Assembly: GCA_944324945.1 (NCBI GenBank)
Contig: CALUYE010000001.1
Coordinates: 651,937-715,936, forward strand
From: Candidatus Gastranaerophilales bacterium
Lineage (GTDB): Bacteria; Cyanobacteriota; Vampirovibrionia; Gastranaerophilales; Gastranaerophilaceae
DNA length: 64,000 bases
Reading direction: 5' to 3'
Shown: positions 15,900-24,710 of the stretch, piece after piece
Position numbering within the stretch: the first letter of the stretch is position 1
How the letters are laid out: each line of letters begins with the position of its first letter
Notes under the pieces: generated by a model
What the model saw: the letters and a program-made list of their open reading frames with translations, nothing else
Database searches by the model: none
Told to the model about the DNA's origin: nothing
Made by a program: the position numbers and the translations under genes

Positions 15900-18623
15900 A
15901 TAGGGAGTGTAGCTTATATTTTTTAAAATAATTTCGCTTTTTTCAAGTTCTATGGGTTTTGTTTGATGAGCTTTTTTTAATGGCTCATAATCTTTCCCCA
16001 AAGACCACCTTAACCCTGCCATCAAGCAAACACCGTTTCTTCCGCCGTTTCTAATCATTGCTTCAATAAACATGGTTAATCTGTCTTTATATCTTTTTTG
16101 AATACCAACTCCGTATTGCACATAAGGTTTTATTGATAAAGAAGGAAGATAAACATCATTTGCCCTAAAGCGCGCTTTATCAATAACATTCCATACCATA
16201 GATACGTTTATATAAGGTTGAAAATAGTTTTTAAAATTACCTATTAATTTAATGCTGGGTTCTATTTGTATCGCATGGAGATCTGTTGTGTTGTAATTAA
16301 CATTTGCGCTATTGTGTGAGAATGTGTCAACAAAAGTGTATGATAAAAGAATGGAAGGTTGGATTATTAATTTATTTTTAAATGTTTTAAAATTATAGCC
16401 TGTTTTTTGCGCAATTCCCGCATTTATCATTGCAAAATCGCTGTTTGCAAAATAAGAGGACGCTTGAGACGAATTTGCTCCCGTATTAACCATCCAAAGA
16501 CTAAAAAGGTTATTTTTATATAAAGCTCCGTAAAGTCCTATAGAACCTCCGTTATTTACGATATCATTACCTGAAAACGCTTGATGAGAGCCGTTATATG
16601 ATACATAAGCTCCGTAAAGCCCGTAAATCCCTTTTTTAAATTGTCTAAGTCCGCTTTCATAGCCTATTATATTCCCGTAAGCAACATTTGATACATCAGG
16701 GCCGTTTCTTAGGGGAACTTTTTCAAAAATTGAATAAGGCTTAAGCCATAAACCCTCTCTTTGTTCAGGGTACGAATCAGGTGTGAAGGTAAAATTGTTT
16801 TGTATAGATGCGTATTTATTTTTCATGGAATATTTTAAATTTGACGTATTTATCATTACCATATCAAGATTGGAAAATATATTTTTATATGTTTCAAGGG
16901 CAACTATATACCCTGCAAGCTGGGCTGCCGTTGCAGGAATAAAAACGGAAGAATCAAACCCTTTTCTTTCAAAATTAAAATGTCCGTTTTGAGAATCGTA
17001 ACTTGCACTATAGTTATATATCGGCGTTCTTATGTTTGTAGCATCATAGCTTACGTAATCTTTCAAGGTTGAATTTGCAAAAGGCAGGCTTATAAATTCT
17101 TCTTTTGGTACTCCTTCAATTAAGAGGTTTTTAACATATAAATTACCAAAACCGCTTATGTTTGACGCGTTTATTGTATCCATTGAATTGTTTGTAAAAT
17201 TGACATCTGGGAATATATTGGCACTTCCCGAGAGATTTAAATTGCCAAAATCGATATTATTAATCACTTTATTTTGCATATTAAAGTTTATATTATTTCC
17301 GAAATTGGTATTTTGAGCATTAAAATAACTTCCGTCACTCAATAAATTTAAATTGCCTTCTAAAAAATCAAAATTACCGTTAAATTGTGAATTTTCTCCT
17401 CCTAAATTAAGACTTGAATTTCCTTTTTTAACTATTAAACCGCTTCCTCTAATTCCGCTTCCTATGTTGGTTGTGCCGCTTGAATCAAAAGTTATTGTTC
17501 CTGTTTGCTCGTTATAAATATCGTTTAGGTTGCCGTCTTTATCGTAATTATTTTTGAAAGTTGAATTTTCTATAATTAAATTACTTTTATTATAAATTGC
17601 TCCCCCGTAGCCGTATTGTGCGTTATTTGAAACATAATTATCTTCAAAGGTTGAATTTTTAATGGTTAGAGAAGTTGTGCCGTCTGAATTTGAATCGTTA
17701 TAAATTGCTCCTCCATCCGCATAGTATATTGAATCGGCGTAATTTGATTTAAAAATACAGTTATTAAAAGTTAATGTACCAACATTATATATTGCTCCTC
17801 CTAAGGATGAATCAAGATTGTCATTTTTGCTTACTGCGCTGTTTTTATAAAATACGCTGTTTGAAATATCGGCAATTCCTGTATTTGATACAGCACCTCC
17901 GTATAAAATACTCAAAGAATCGTTATCGCTTATTATTGAATTAGAGTTAAATACTGAATTATTAACACTTAAATTACCCCTGTTATAAATTGCTCCTCCC
18001 TGCGGAACGATTGTTCCAAGTGCATAATTATTTTCAAATAATGAATAATTTATCCGCATTATTGGATTCTCATTTGTACTATAACCGTTTGCAATGGCGC
18101 CTCCTGCAACTGATGCTCCAAGTGCATAATTGTTGCTGAATTTTGCATTATCTATTCCCACATTCCCGTCATTTAAGTTATAAACAGCACCTCCGAGTGC
18201 AAAATTAAACCCTTGGGCGTTTACAAAATTGTTTGAAAATGAAGAATTTATAATATTCATATCTCCGCCATAGTTAAACGCAGCCCCTGCAAAAACAGAG
18301 CCGCTCGGTTCTTCAAGACCTTTGCAGTTGACAATATTTATTTGTTCAAAAGAGCTGTCCGCATTTAATATAAAACCGGAAAAAGAATTGTTGCCATCAA
18401 GAGAATAATTATTGCCGTCAAATGTTAAATCAAGATTAAAAAATTCTCTTCCGATTGAAGAGTATGACGAGATATCGTCAATAAATGTTATGGTATCTCC
18501 GCTTGAAGGAGACGAGTTTATTAACTGGTTGAACGAAGCAACAAGGATATCGTCTGCAAAAGCATATTGATAAAACATAAATAAAAATATTAAAATCAGG
18601 ATTTTTATTTTAAAATTTGACAT
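15885..18623 (-). CDS. Autotransporter-like adhesin with GGAIYN beta-helix repeats
   Basis: 912 residues. Residues 1-23 are a Sec signal peptide ending YAFA. A passenger of right-handed beta-helix repeats follows (~60-520). At least seven copies of GGA[IV]xN (GGAVYN, GGAIAN, GGAIYN, GGAVSN) alternate with FxxN/FxNNY, the double motif known from chlamydial polymorphic membrane proteins. Residues ~620-875 form an autotransporter-type beta barrel (EGLWLKPYSIFEK ... GNIIGYESGLRQ ... MAGLRWSLG). The barrel is followed by ~40 polar residues rather than ending in an aromatic residue, which is atypical. Outer-membrane adhesin or surface antigen by family; divergent from an exported protein gene. Confidence 0.8.
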   Translation of the reverse strand: MSNFKIKILILIFLFMFYQYAFADDILVASFNQLINSSPSSGDTITFIDDISSYSSIGREFFNLDLTFDGNNYSLDGNNSFSGFILNADSSFEQINIVNCKGLEEPSGSVFAGAAFNYGGDMNIINSSFSNNFVNAQGFNFALGGAVYNLNDGNVGIDNAKFSNNYALGASVAGGAIANGYSTNENPIMRINYSLFENNYALGTIVPQGGAIYNRGNLSVNNSVFNSNSIISDNDSLSILYGGAVSNTGIADISNSVFYKNSAVSKNDNLDSSLGGAIYNVGTLTFNNCIFKSNYADSIYYADGGAIYNDSNSDGTTSLTIKNSTFEDNYVSNNAQYGYGGAIYNKSNLIIENSTFKNNYDKDGNLNDIYNEQTGTITFDSSGTTNIGSGIRGSGLIVKKGNSSLNLGGENSQFNGNFDFLEGNLNLLSDGSYFNAQNTNFGNNINFNMQNKVINNIDFGNLNLSGSANIFPDVNFTNNSMDTINASNISGFGNLYVKNLLIEGVPKEEFISLPFANSTLKDYVSYDATNIRTPIYNYSASYDSQNGHFNFERKGFDSSVFIPATAAQLAGYIVALETYKNIFSNLDMVMINTSNLKYSMKNKYASIQNNFTFTPDSYPEQREGLWLKPYSIFEKVPLRNGPDVSNVAYGNIIGYESGLRQFKKGIYGLYGAYVSYNGSHQAFSGNDIVNNGGSIGLYGALYKNNLFSLWMVNTGANSSQASSYFANSDFAMINAGIAQKTGYNFKTFKNKLIIQPSILLSYTFVDTFSHNSANVNYNTTDLHAIQIEPSIKLIGNFKNYFQPYINVSMVWNVIDKARFRANDVYLPSLSIKPYVQYGVGIQKRYKDRLTMFIEAMIRNGGRNGVCLMAGLRWSLGKDYEPLKKAHQTKPIELEKSEIILKNISYTPYKKTL

Positions 18624-18860
18624 TTTAAAACCTTATATCTGTTTCACAACAAGCTCAATTGCAACGGCATAAGTTTTTAAATTTGAATAATCGGCAATAA
18701 TAAAATTTTTAAATTTTTTGTTCTTATTTATTTTAACTTTATTTTTTAATTTTAAATAAATAAATTCTCCTTTTGTTTAATAAGGATATTAGCCTTTTTG
18801 ATAGTCTTATTGAATATTTTTATTTTAAAACGAAGAATTTATAAAAAAGTATTGAAAAAA

Positions 18861-19466
18861 ATGAAGAATAAATTTGCTTTTTTATTTATAATATTTTTCT
18901 TTTTGCAAAACAATACTTTTGCAAATTCTTATTTTAAAATTGAGCGAATAAGGCTTTGTATTGTTTGCTCAAATTGTGTTTTATCAAATCTGAATTTATC
19001 TTATATTGAAGATAAAAAATCAGATTTAGCTCTCAAGGCAAAAGAAATTAAATTATCTGATAATAACAAAAATACCTCATCAATAAATATTGTTAAAACA
19101 TACTTCAGGGTTCCGATTCATATAAATAAGAGGAAATTTGCCAAAATTTGCAATTTTGATGATTTAAAAATCGAGCGCGATAATAAAAATCTCGCCTATG
19201 TAATGCATCTTTCATCCGGTGATAATTCAAAAGTCCGCTACAGAGCAAAAGGGCAATTAATTAAAAATAAAAAACTTGTTAAAGAATTTAATATGAATTC
19301 AAATACAATAAAAGCTAACGGATTTTTTGAAGAAAGAAAATATTTGCCTTCAAACCTAAAAGAAGGAGATTATACATTTAGAGTTATTCTAACTTATAAA
19401 AACGAAAAAAATGAAAACAAAAGCATTATAAAAGAAGTAAATTTCAGCGTTGTAAATTCAAATTAA
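18861..19466 (+). CDS. Exported protein of unknown function
   Basis: About 201 residues. The start chosen is ATG 18861, giving a clean Sec signal peptide (KNKFAFLFIIFFFLQNNTFA, cleavage before NSY); upstream in-frame starts (TTG 18852, 18798) add only basic residues. The mature part is beta-rich with a CIVCSNC cluster (~residues 31-37) and a C-terminal immunoglobulin-like strand series (GDYTFRVILTYKNEKNENKS). Not recognised. Possibly a periplasmic or surface protein; the divergent neighbour is the autotransporter. Confidence 0.6.
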   Translation: MKNKFAFLFIIFFFLQNNTFANSYFKIERIRLCIVCSNCVLSNLNLSYIEDKKSDLALKAKEIKLSDNNKNTSSINIVKTYFRVPIHINKRKFAKICNFDDLKIERDNKNLAYVMHLSSGDNSKVRYRAKGQLIKNKKLVKEFNMNSNTIKANGFFEERKYLPSNLKEGDYTFRVILTYKNEKNENKSIIKEVNFSVVNSN

Positions 19467-19473
19467 AAAAGAA

Positions 19474-19498
19474 TGCCAAAGGATATAATCCTTTGGCA
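19474..19498 (+). terminator. Hairpin between convergent genes
   Basis: Perfect 11-bp stem TGCCAAAGGAT (19474-19484) / ATCCTTTGGCA (19488-19498) with a 3-base loop, 8 bases after one stop and 9 before the opposing stop. A/T-rich flanks on both sides make it usable in both directions. Confidence 0.8.
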
Positions 19499-19506
19499 AA
19501 TATTAA

Positions 19507-20049
19507 TTAAATATTTTTTCCGATTTCATAAACTTTAGCTAAATCTTGTTTTCTGTTTAGCGCCTCATTTTGTCCTTCTACTCCTGCTAATAAAAACGAA
19601 CCTTTCAGTTTAGCTTTTGCAAAACAGGAAATCCAACCTTTTATGCCGTTAAGTGCCGTATCCATGGCGTGTGTATCACTGTCAGCTGCACTTGCAAGAA
19701 AATAAATATCTCTGAATTTATAATCGGATGTAAATAAAGGGTTTGACCTGTCAAGCAGTGTTTTTAATTGTCCTGACATTTCATAATAATATATCGGGCT
19801 TGCAAATACTATAACATCCGCATTTTTCATTTTTTCAACAATTTCGTTTGAATCATCATTTATAACGCATTTTTGTGTTTTTTGACAGGCAAGACATCCT
19901 TTGCAGAATTTAATTTCTTTATCGATTAATGATATAAATTCAACATTATTTCCTGCATCCTTTGCTGCGCGCACAAATTCTTTAGCAAGAATTTGAGAAT
20001 TGCCGTTTTTTCTTAAAGTCGATGAAATAACTACCGTATTTTTACCCAT
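19507..20049 (-). CDS. Flavodoxin-fold NAD(P)H-dependent oxidoreductase
   Basis: 180 residues. N-terminal FMN-binding loop (VVISSTLRKNGNSQILAKEF) and a cysteine-rich block CKGCLACQKTQKC (~residues 49-61) typical of the iron-sulfur flavoprotein / NADPH-dependent FMN reductase group. Then comes ADVIVFASPIYYYEMSGQLK with the DRSNPLF segment. It reduces quinones, iron or other acceptors via FMN; substrate unknown. Last gene of an operon with a DMT transporter and DUF3737, spaced 15 bases from the latter. Confidence 0.8.
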   Translation of the reverse strand: MGKNTVVISSTLRKNGNSQILAKEFVRAAKDAGNNVEFISLIDKEIKFCKGCLACQKTQKCVINDDSNEIVEKMKNADVIVFASPIYYYEMSGQLKTLLDRSNPLFTSDYKFRDIYFLASAADSDTHAMDTALNGIKGWISCFAKAKLKGSFLLAGVEGQNEALNRKQDLAKVYEIGKNI

Positions 20050-20064
20050 ATTATTTGCCCTTTC

Positions 20065-20925
20065 TTAAACTATATTTTGATTTTTTCTTATTTTAACAAT
20101 ACCCTTACATTTTATTACGGCATCTTCATTTATTATCTCATCTACGGAATCAAGAGTAATTATGCCTGATTTAGGGTTTTTAATCGAATCAACATGTCCT
20201 TTTATATCCGCTTCAACATCAGAATATTCAAAGGCTAAGTCGGTTTTTTCCATGGTGCAATTTATTAATTTTAAATTTTTACAATAGCATAAGGGCTGAG
20301 TTCCTTCTATTTTGCAGTTAATAAGTGTGAGATTTTTGCTAAACCAGCCCAAATATTCTCCTTTAACAATTGAATTTTCAACAGTAACATTATTGCTGTG
20401 CCAGAAAGCATCTTTAGTATCAAGGTTTGAATTTTTAATATAGAGATTTTTCATATATTGAAAAGAATACTTTCCTTTCATATTAAGATTATCGATTTTG
20501 ACATTTTTTGATTCAAATAAAAAATATTTAGCTTCGATTTTTGAATTTTTAATTTCTAAATTACTGCACCTTAAACCAAATTCATCCGAAATGATTGTAC
20601 AATTTTCTACATCAATATTTTTGCATTCTCTTAAACATTTAGTTCCTTTAATTTGACAGTTTTTAATTTTCCCTTCTTTTGAATACCATAAAGGTGCTCT
20701 TGCTTTTTCATCCATTTTTGAATTCAAAAGCAGGAATTTTTTTGCATGCCAGATAGGATATCTTAAAGAAAAGCTGCAATTATCAGTTTTAAAATTTCTG
20801 CATTCTTTTAATACGGATTCACCGTCATTTTTGCCTTCAAAGTTACAGTTTATAATATCCGTGTTTTTTATATTATATAAAGCACGCTCCATATCATAAG
20901 TTTTGTTTTGTATTTGTTGCCGCAT
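20065..20925 (-). CDS. DUF3737 beta-helix protein
   Basis: 286 residues of short parallel beta-helix repeats: repeated N-C/S-x-I/F patterns such as IINCNFEGKNDGES, IENS and LINCKIEGTQPL, with KFLLLNSKMDEKARAPLWYS near the start. This is the DUF3737 family, single-stranded right-handed beta-helix proteins of unknown function often next to flavodoxin-type and transporter genes. The start at 20925 is supported by AGGAG inside the upstream DMT gene, so the two coding regions overlap by 32 bases. Confidence 0.85.
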   Translation of the reverse strand: MRQQIQNKTYDMERALYNIKNTDIINCNFEGKNDGESVLKECRNFKTDNCSFSLRYPIWHAKKFLLLNSKMDEKARAPLWYSKEGKIKNCQIKGTKCLRECKNIDVENCTIISDEFGLRCSNLEIKNSKIEAKYFLFESKNVKIDNLNMKGKYSFQYMKNLYIKNSNLDTKDAFWHSNNVTVENSIVKGEYLGWFSKNLTLINCKIEGTQPLCYCKNLKLINCTMEKTDLAFEYSDVEADIKGHVDSIKNPKSGIITLDSVDEIINEDAVIKCKGIVKIRKNQNIV

Positions 20926-21823
20926 TTGATTTATCTCCTGTTGTAATTAATTTTTTATTTGAAATTTTAGAGTTTATTATTGCAAAAAGCATAATAATAC
21001 ACCCTGTAATTTCTTTAATATTTAAACTTTCACTTAATATAACAACCCCTCCTAAAACCGCAAACACTGCTTCCGTGCTTAAAATTAATGTTGCAAGGAC
21101 GGGTTTTGTTGCTTTATGACCGAATATTTGAAGAGTGTAAGCGCCTGCCGTTACAATAACACCGATAAAAAGTATGGGTTTCCATCCTGCTAAAATAAGA
21201 TTTATTGTCGGATTTTCAAAAAATAACGAAAAAGGAAGAAACAACACTCCTGCGCATAAAAATTGAACAATTGACAGTTCAATCGGGTTTGTTTTTTTAG
21301 AGTAACAATTTAGAACAATTATATGAAGTGCAAAGAAAAATGCACTTAAAAGCAAAAGTAAATCCCATATTTCAAAGTGCGATATATCATCGCAGCATAA
21401 TAAATATAACCCTAAAAGCGCTATAAGAATACTTATTTTGACATTATTTTTAAGTTTGTGCTTCATAAAAACGGCAATTATCGGAACAAAAAGAACATAA
21501 AGCGATGTAATAAACCCTGCTTTACCTGCGGGGGCATATATCATGGAATATTGATTAATTGAAAAAGCGATAAAAAGCACAATTCCTGCTATCAACCCGC
21601 CTTTTATAAGATTTTTCTTATCGTATTTTTTATATTGTATTTTATTAAAAATATATAAAACAGGTAAAAGCGAAACGCACCCGATAAAACATCTTAAAGC
21701 GTTAAAAGTCGCAGGGCCGATGTAGTGCATGCCTAATTTTTGCGCAACAAATGAAAGCCCCGAAATAAAAGCAGCGCCTAAAAGTGCTAAATTACAATAA
21801 AGGTTTAATTTTCTGCGCAGCAT
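20894..21823 (-). CDS. EamA/DMT-family transporter
   Basis: 309 residues with ten predicted membrane helices in two EamA repeats (GAAFISGLSFVAQKLGMHYI ... PATFNALRCFIG; second half SAFFFALHIIVLNCYSKKTN ... AVFAVLGGVVILSESLN). DMT exporters move amino acids, nucleotide sugars or drugs; the substrate is unknown. First gene of an operon with DUF3737 (32-base overlap) and a flavoprotein, an arrangement that hints at a shared metabolite or redox detoxification role. Confidence 0.85.
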   Translation of the reverse strand: MLRRKLNLYCNLALLGAAFISGLSFVAQKLGMHYIGPATFNALRCFIGCVSLLPVLYIFNKIQYKKYDKKNLIKGGLIAGIVLFIAFSINQYSMIYAPAGKAGFITSLYVLFVPIIAVFMKHKLKNNVKISILIALLGLYLLCCDDISHFEIWDLLLLLSAFFFALHIIVLNCYSKKTNPIELSIVQFLCAGVLFLPFSLFFENPTINLILAGWKPILFIGVIVTAGAYTLQIFGHKATKPVLATLILSTEAVFAVLGGVVILSESLNIKEITGCIIMLFAIINSKISNKKLITTGDKSNAATNTKQNL

Positions 21824-21921
21824 ATTAAATCCCCTTAATTGACTTTATAATTATATTATTTATCAATTTTTTAAAATGGCAAATGCTTGTATTGAATAAC
21901 AAACAATACTTTTAGAGCATA

Positions 21922-22356
21922 TCAATTATTTTTAAGATAGGTTTTGAATTTTTTATCAATATCAAAATAAAATCCGCACCCGTCAAGCATTGTAACGCCT
22001 TCATATATCAAAGAAGGGTTTATGTTTGGATAATCTCTGCAAAAAATCGGGCGAATGGGATAGATTTTACACTTATTGTTTTTTGAAATGAATTTACATT
22101 CAAAAGTAAGTGCGCCGTTTTGAAAATCTTTTTTGTCTTTTACTATGCCTGAAATTTTAAAATTTCTATAATAGGGGTATTTCTTTTGCATTTTTTTAAA
22201 AATTTCTTCATCTTTAATGTAGCCTTCCTGAGTGGAAAATAAAATATTTCTGCAGCAGGCGCCGCATCTTTTGCATTTTCCTTTGATTACATATTTTGAT
22301 GAAAAGAGTTTATTTTTAATTGAAAAAATTATATCTTCCACAAAATTTTTAATCAT
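21922..22356 (-). CDS. YkgJ-family cysteine-cluster protein
   Basis: 144 residues. Metal-binding cysteines appear as CKRCGACCRNILF near residue 24 and later CEFISKNNKCKIYPIRPIFC, the signature of the YkgJ/DUF3109-like zinc or iron-sulfur cluster family. Function unknown; annotated elsewhere as Fe-S oxidoreductase-like or zinc chelator. Start overlaps the preceding exported-protein gene by 8 bases, so the three genes (TPR, exported protein, this one) form one operon. Confidence 0.8.
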   Translation of the reverse strand: MIKNFVEDIIFSIKNKLFSSKYVIKGKCKRCGACCRNILFSTQEGYIKDEEIFKKMQKKYPYYRNFKISGIVKDKKDFQNGALTFECKFISKNNKCKIYPIRPIFCRDYPNINPSLIYEGVTMLDGCGFYFDIDKKFKTYLKNN

Positions 22357-22771
22357 TTACCACCCTGAAACTCTCAATTGCAAGCCAGTGTTGAAGATTT
22401 TCTATATCAAAAATCTGAATGAAATATTTACCTTCTATCCCTAAAGTAAAATAATCGCTGAAAAAGTTTTTATCTTTTACTCTTTTTGTTACGTTTCTTG
22501 CCCTTGTAAAACCTCCCACATGGGCTAAGTCATCCTGTTTAACTATTTGATATTTTATATAATCGGATTTAAAGCCGTTGGGGTTATATATTATAAAATA
22601 TATTTTTGAATTTTTTTTAAAATATTTTTCCGCTATAACACCATCAATACTTGCTTTTGTAATAGCAGGATTTTTGGATGTTAAAATAAGCAGAGGTTTT
22701 TCTTTTTTTGCAAATGCAACATTTGAAAAAAGGAAAAATAATATAAATATCGCTATTAACAATTTTTTCAT
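22349..22771 (-). CDS. Exported protein of unknown function
   Basis: 140 residues with a clear Sec signal peptide (KKLLIAIFILFFLFSNVAFA) and a beta-rich mature domain (KIYFIIYNPNGFKSDYIKYQ ... GIEGKYFIQIFDIENLQHW) that looks like a small immunoglobulin-like or DUF domain. Not recognised. Start overlaps the stop of the upstream TPR gene as ATGA; its own 3' end overlaps the YkgJ gene by 8 bases. Confidence 0.65.
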   Translation of the reverse strand: MKKLLIAIFILFFLFSNVAFAKKEKPLLILTSKNPAITKASIDGVIAEKYFKKNSKIYFIIYNPNGFKSDYIKYQIVKQDDLAHVGGFTRARNVTKRVKDKNFFSDYFTLGIEGKYFIQIFDIENLQHWLAIESFRVVND

Positions 22772-24588
22772 TGAACAATTATATCATACAAAGTCTTAAC
22801 TTTTTTTTGAATTTGTTCTTTTTTCTCATCATCATCAATAAGTTCAATCGCTTTTTCATAAGATTGTATTGCTTCTTGATGTTTTTCCTGTGCTTCTAAA
22901 ATCATGCCTTCAAGTTGATAATAATCAGGTGAATTTTCATTTAATTCTATTGCTTTTTTAATATCAAAAACGGCATTTTCGTAGTTTTTATTTTCGTATG
23001 AAATCAAAGCTTTATTAAAATAGATATTATCGTCTGCCATATCTGTTTCCTGTGCTTTTTCAAGAACGGCATAGGCGGTTTCAAAATCTTTTAATTCGTA
23101 CAATGCTTGAGCGTAATGAACAAGAGCATCTTTATTTGAGTTGTCAAGTTGAATTGCTTCTTCGTAATAATTTTTTGCCAAAACATTCATCCCCAAAGCC
23201 AAAGATGAATCGGCTAATCCTATTAAAACCCTATAGTCATCAGGGTTTGTTTCAATAAGCTTGGAATATATTGCTTTTGCTTTTCTGTATTCTTTATTAT
23301 CAAGATAATTATCCGCAAGATTTATTAAGTTTTCGTTTTTATCTTTATTTATGTCGGAATATGTAATACCCGTGTTTATAAGTTTTTCTTCAGGTACTTT
23401 TAAAAGCTCATCGTACATATTTGAAGCTTGTTCATATTGACCAAGCTGTGATAATACAACCGCTTTATTATAGTATGCCGGGATATTTGATTTATCAAGC
23501 GACAAGATTTCGTTGTAGTATTGAAGTGCTTCATCAAACATTGCGCTGTTTTGGCAAATTTGAGCAAGGCGCATGTTGACTTCTTTATTCTGAGGTTTAA
23601 TTGCCTTATAAGCCTTTAGTGTTTCAATTGCTTTTGGTATATCTTGATTTTTTATATATAAATCGGCTAATTTTAAATAAGTTCCTTCCATCTCGGGGTA
23701 ACTTTGAATAAAAAGCTCATACTGCTTTATTGCTTCATTTATTTCATTTCTTTTTTCAAGGATAGTAGCGTAATCGCACCTTATTGCGTTAAGTTCATTG
23801 TCAAGCTCAAGTGCTTTTTTGAAGTTTAAATAAGCATCATCAAGCTCATCCTGTTTCATTTGAACAACGGCTAAATTAGCGTAAGAAGTTGAATCGTTAG
23901 GGTTGATTCCAACAGCACTTTTGAAAGCAATTTCCGCTTTAGGATAGTCTCCTTTTCTTAAAAGAGCAAGCCCGTAGTTTGAATAGTCTCTAAAATCCGC
24001 GGGGTTTGTTCTCAGTGCGTTTGCAAAATATTCAATTGCTTTATCGTATTCTTTTGTATCTAAATAAATATTTGCAATTGCGTTTTGCCCTTCAAGATTA
24101 TTAGGGTATGCTTCCAAAAATTTTAAATAAGCATCGATTGCGCCTTGATAATTTCCTTGTAAACTTTTTGCGTTTGCGATATTAATATAATTATATTTAT
24201 AATCGCTCATAAGCGTTTGAGCTTTTTCATAATTCAAAACGGCATTTGAATAATCATACATTTGCATATATAAATTCGCAAGACTTATATATAAAAACCC
24301 GTCCTCAGGTCTTAAAAGTATTGCTTTTCTATAAGCGTCGATTGCTTCGGGGTATTTATTTAAATGAGTGTATAAACCTGCAAGTTTTATATTTAAAATA
24401 GCATCATCAGGTGAATATATTAAAGCATTTTTAACATGTTCAAGAGCTTGAGAGTAATTTCCTTCCTGTTCTTGGATAATTGCACTGTTATATAATCTGC
24501 TTGATTTAGTGCTCATTTTTGCCTGGGTGGAATTAAATGTTGCAATATAAGCTAAAATAAACGCGATTGTTATAATTTTCTTTTTCAT
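22768..24588 (-). CDS. Exported multi-TPR protein
   Basis: About 606 residues. I chose ATG 24588, which gives a standard signal peptide (KKKIITIAFILAYIATFNST, cleavage after QA), over the upstream ATG 24624. The rest is a nearly unbroken solenoid of about 15-16 TPRs with the canonical A-x-x-x-Y and P-x-x pattern (QALEHVKNALIYSPDDAILN; EAIDAYRKAILLRPEDGFLY). Such periplasmic TPR superhelices act as scaffolds for envelope or pilus complexes. First gene of a three-gene operon; divergent from another exported TPR gene at 24711. Confidence 0.85.
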   Translation of the reverse strand: MKKKIITIAFILAYIATFNSTQAKMSTKSSRLYNSAIIQEQEGNYSQALEHVKNALIYSPDDAILNIKLAGLYTHLNKYPEAIDAYRKAILLRPEDGFLYISLANLYMQMYDYSNAVLNYEKAQTLMSDYKYNYINIANAKSLQGNYQGAIDAYLKFLEAYPNNLEGQNAIANIYLDTKEYDKAIEYFANALRTNPADFRDYSNYGLALLRKGDYPKAEIAFKSAVGINPNDSTSYANLAVVQMKQDELDDAYLNFKKALELDNELNAIRCDYATILEKRNEINEAIKQYELFIQSYPEMEGTYLKLADLYIKNQDIPKAIETLKAYKAIKPQNKEVNMRLAQICQNSAMFDEALQYYNEILSLDKSNIPAYYNKAVVLSQLGQYEQASNMYDELLKVPEEKLINTGITYSDINKDKNENLINLADNYLDNKEYRKAKAIYSKLIETNPDDYRVLIGLADSSLALGMNVLAKNYYEEAIQLDNSNKDALVHYAQALYELKDFETAYAVLEKAQETDMADDNIYFNKALISYENKNYENAVFDIKKAIELNENSPDYYQLEGMILEAQEKHQEAIQSYEKAIELIDDDEKKEQIQKKVKTLYDIIVQ

Positions 24589-24710
24589 AATAAATATTAT
24601 TATTCTTTGAATGTTAAAATGCAACTTATTTTTTTTAACAATACGCTTTTGATTATTTATTTTGAGCTGATTTTATATTAAAATAGATTTATAATAACAA
24701 GAGGTAGAAT

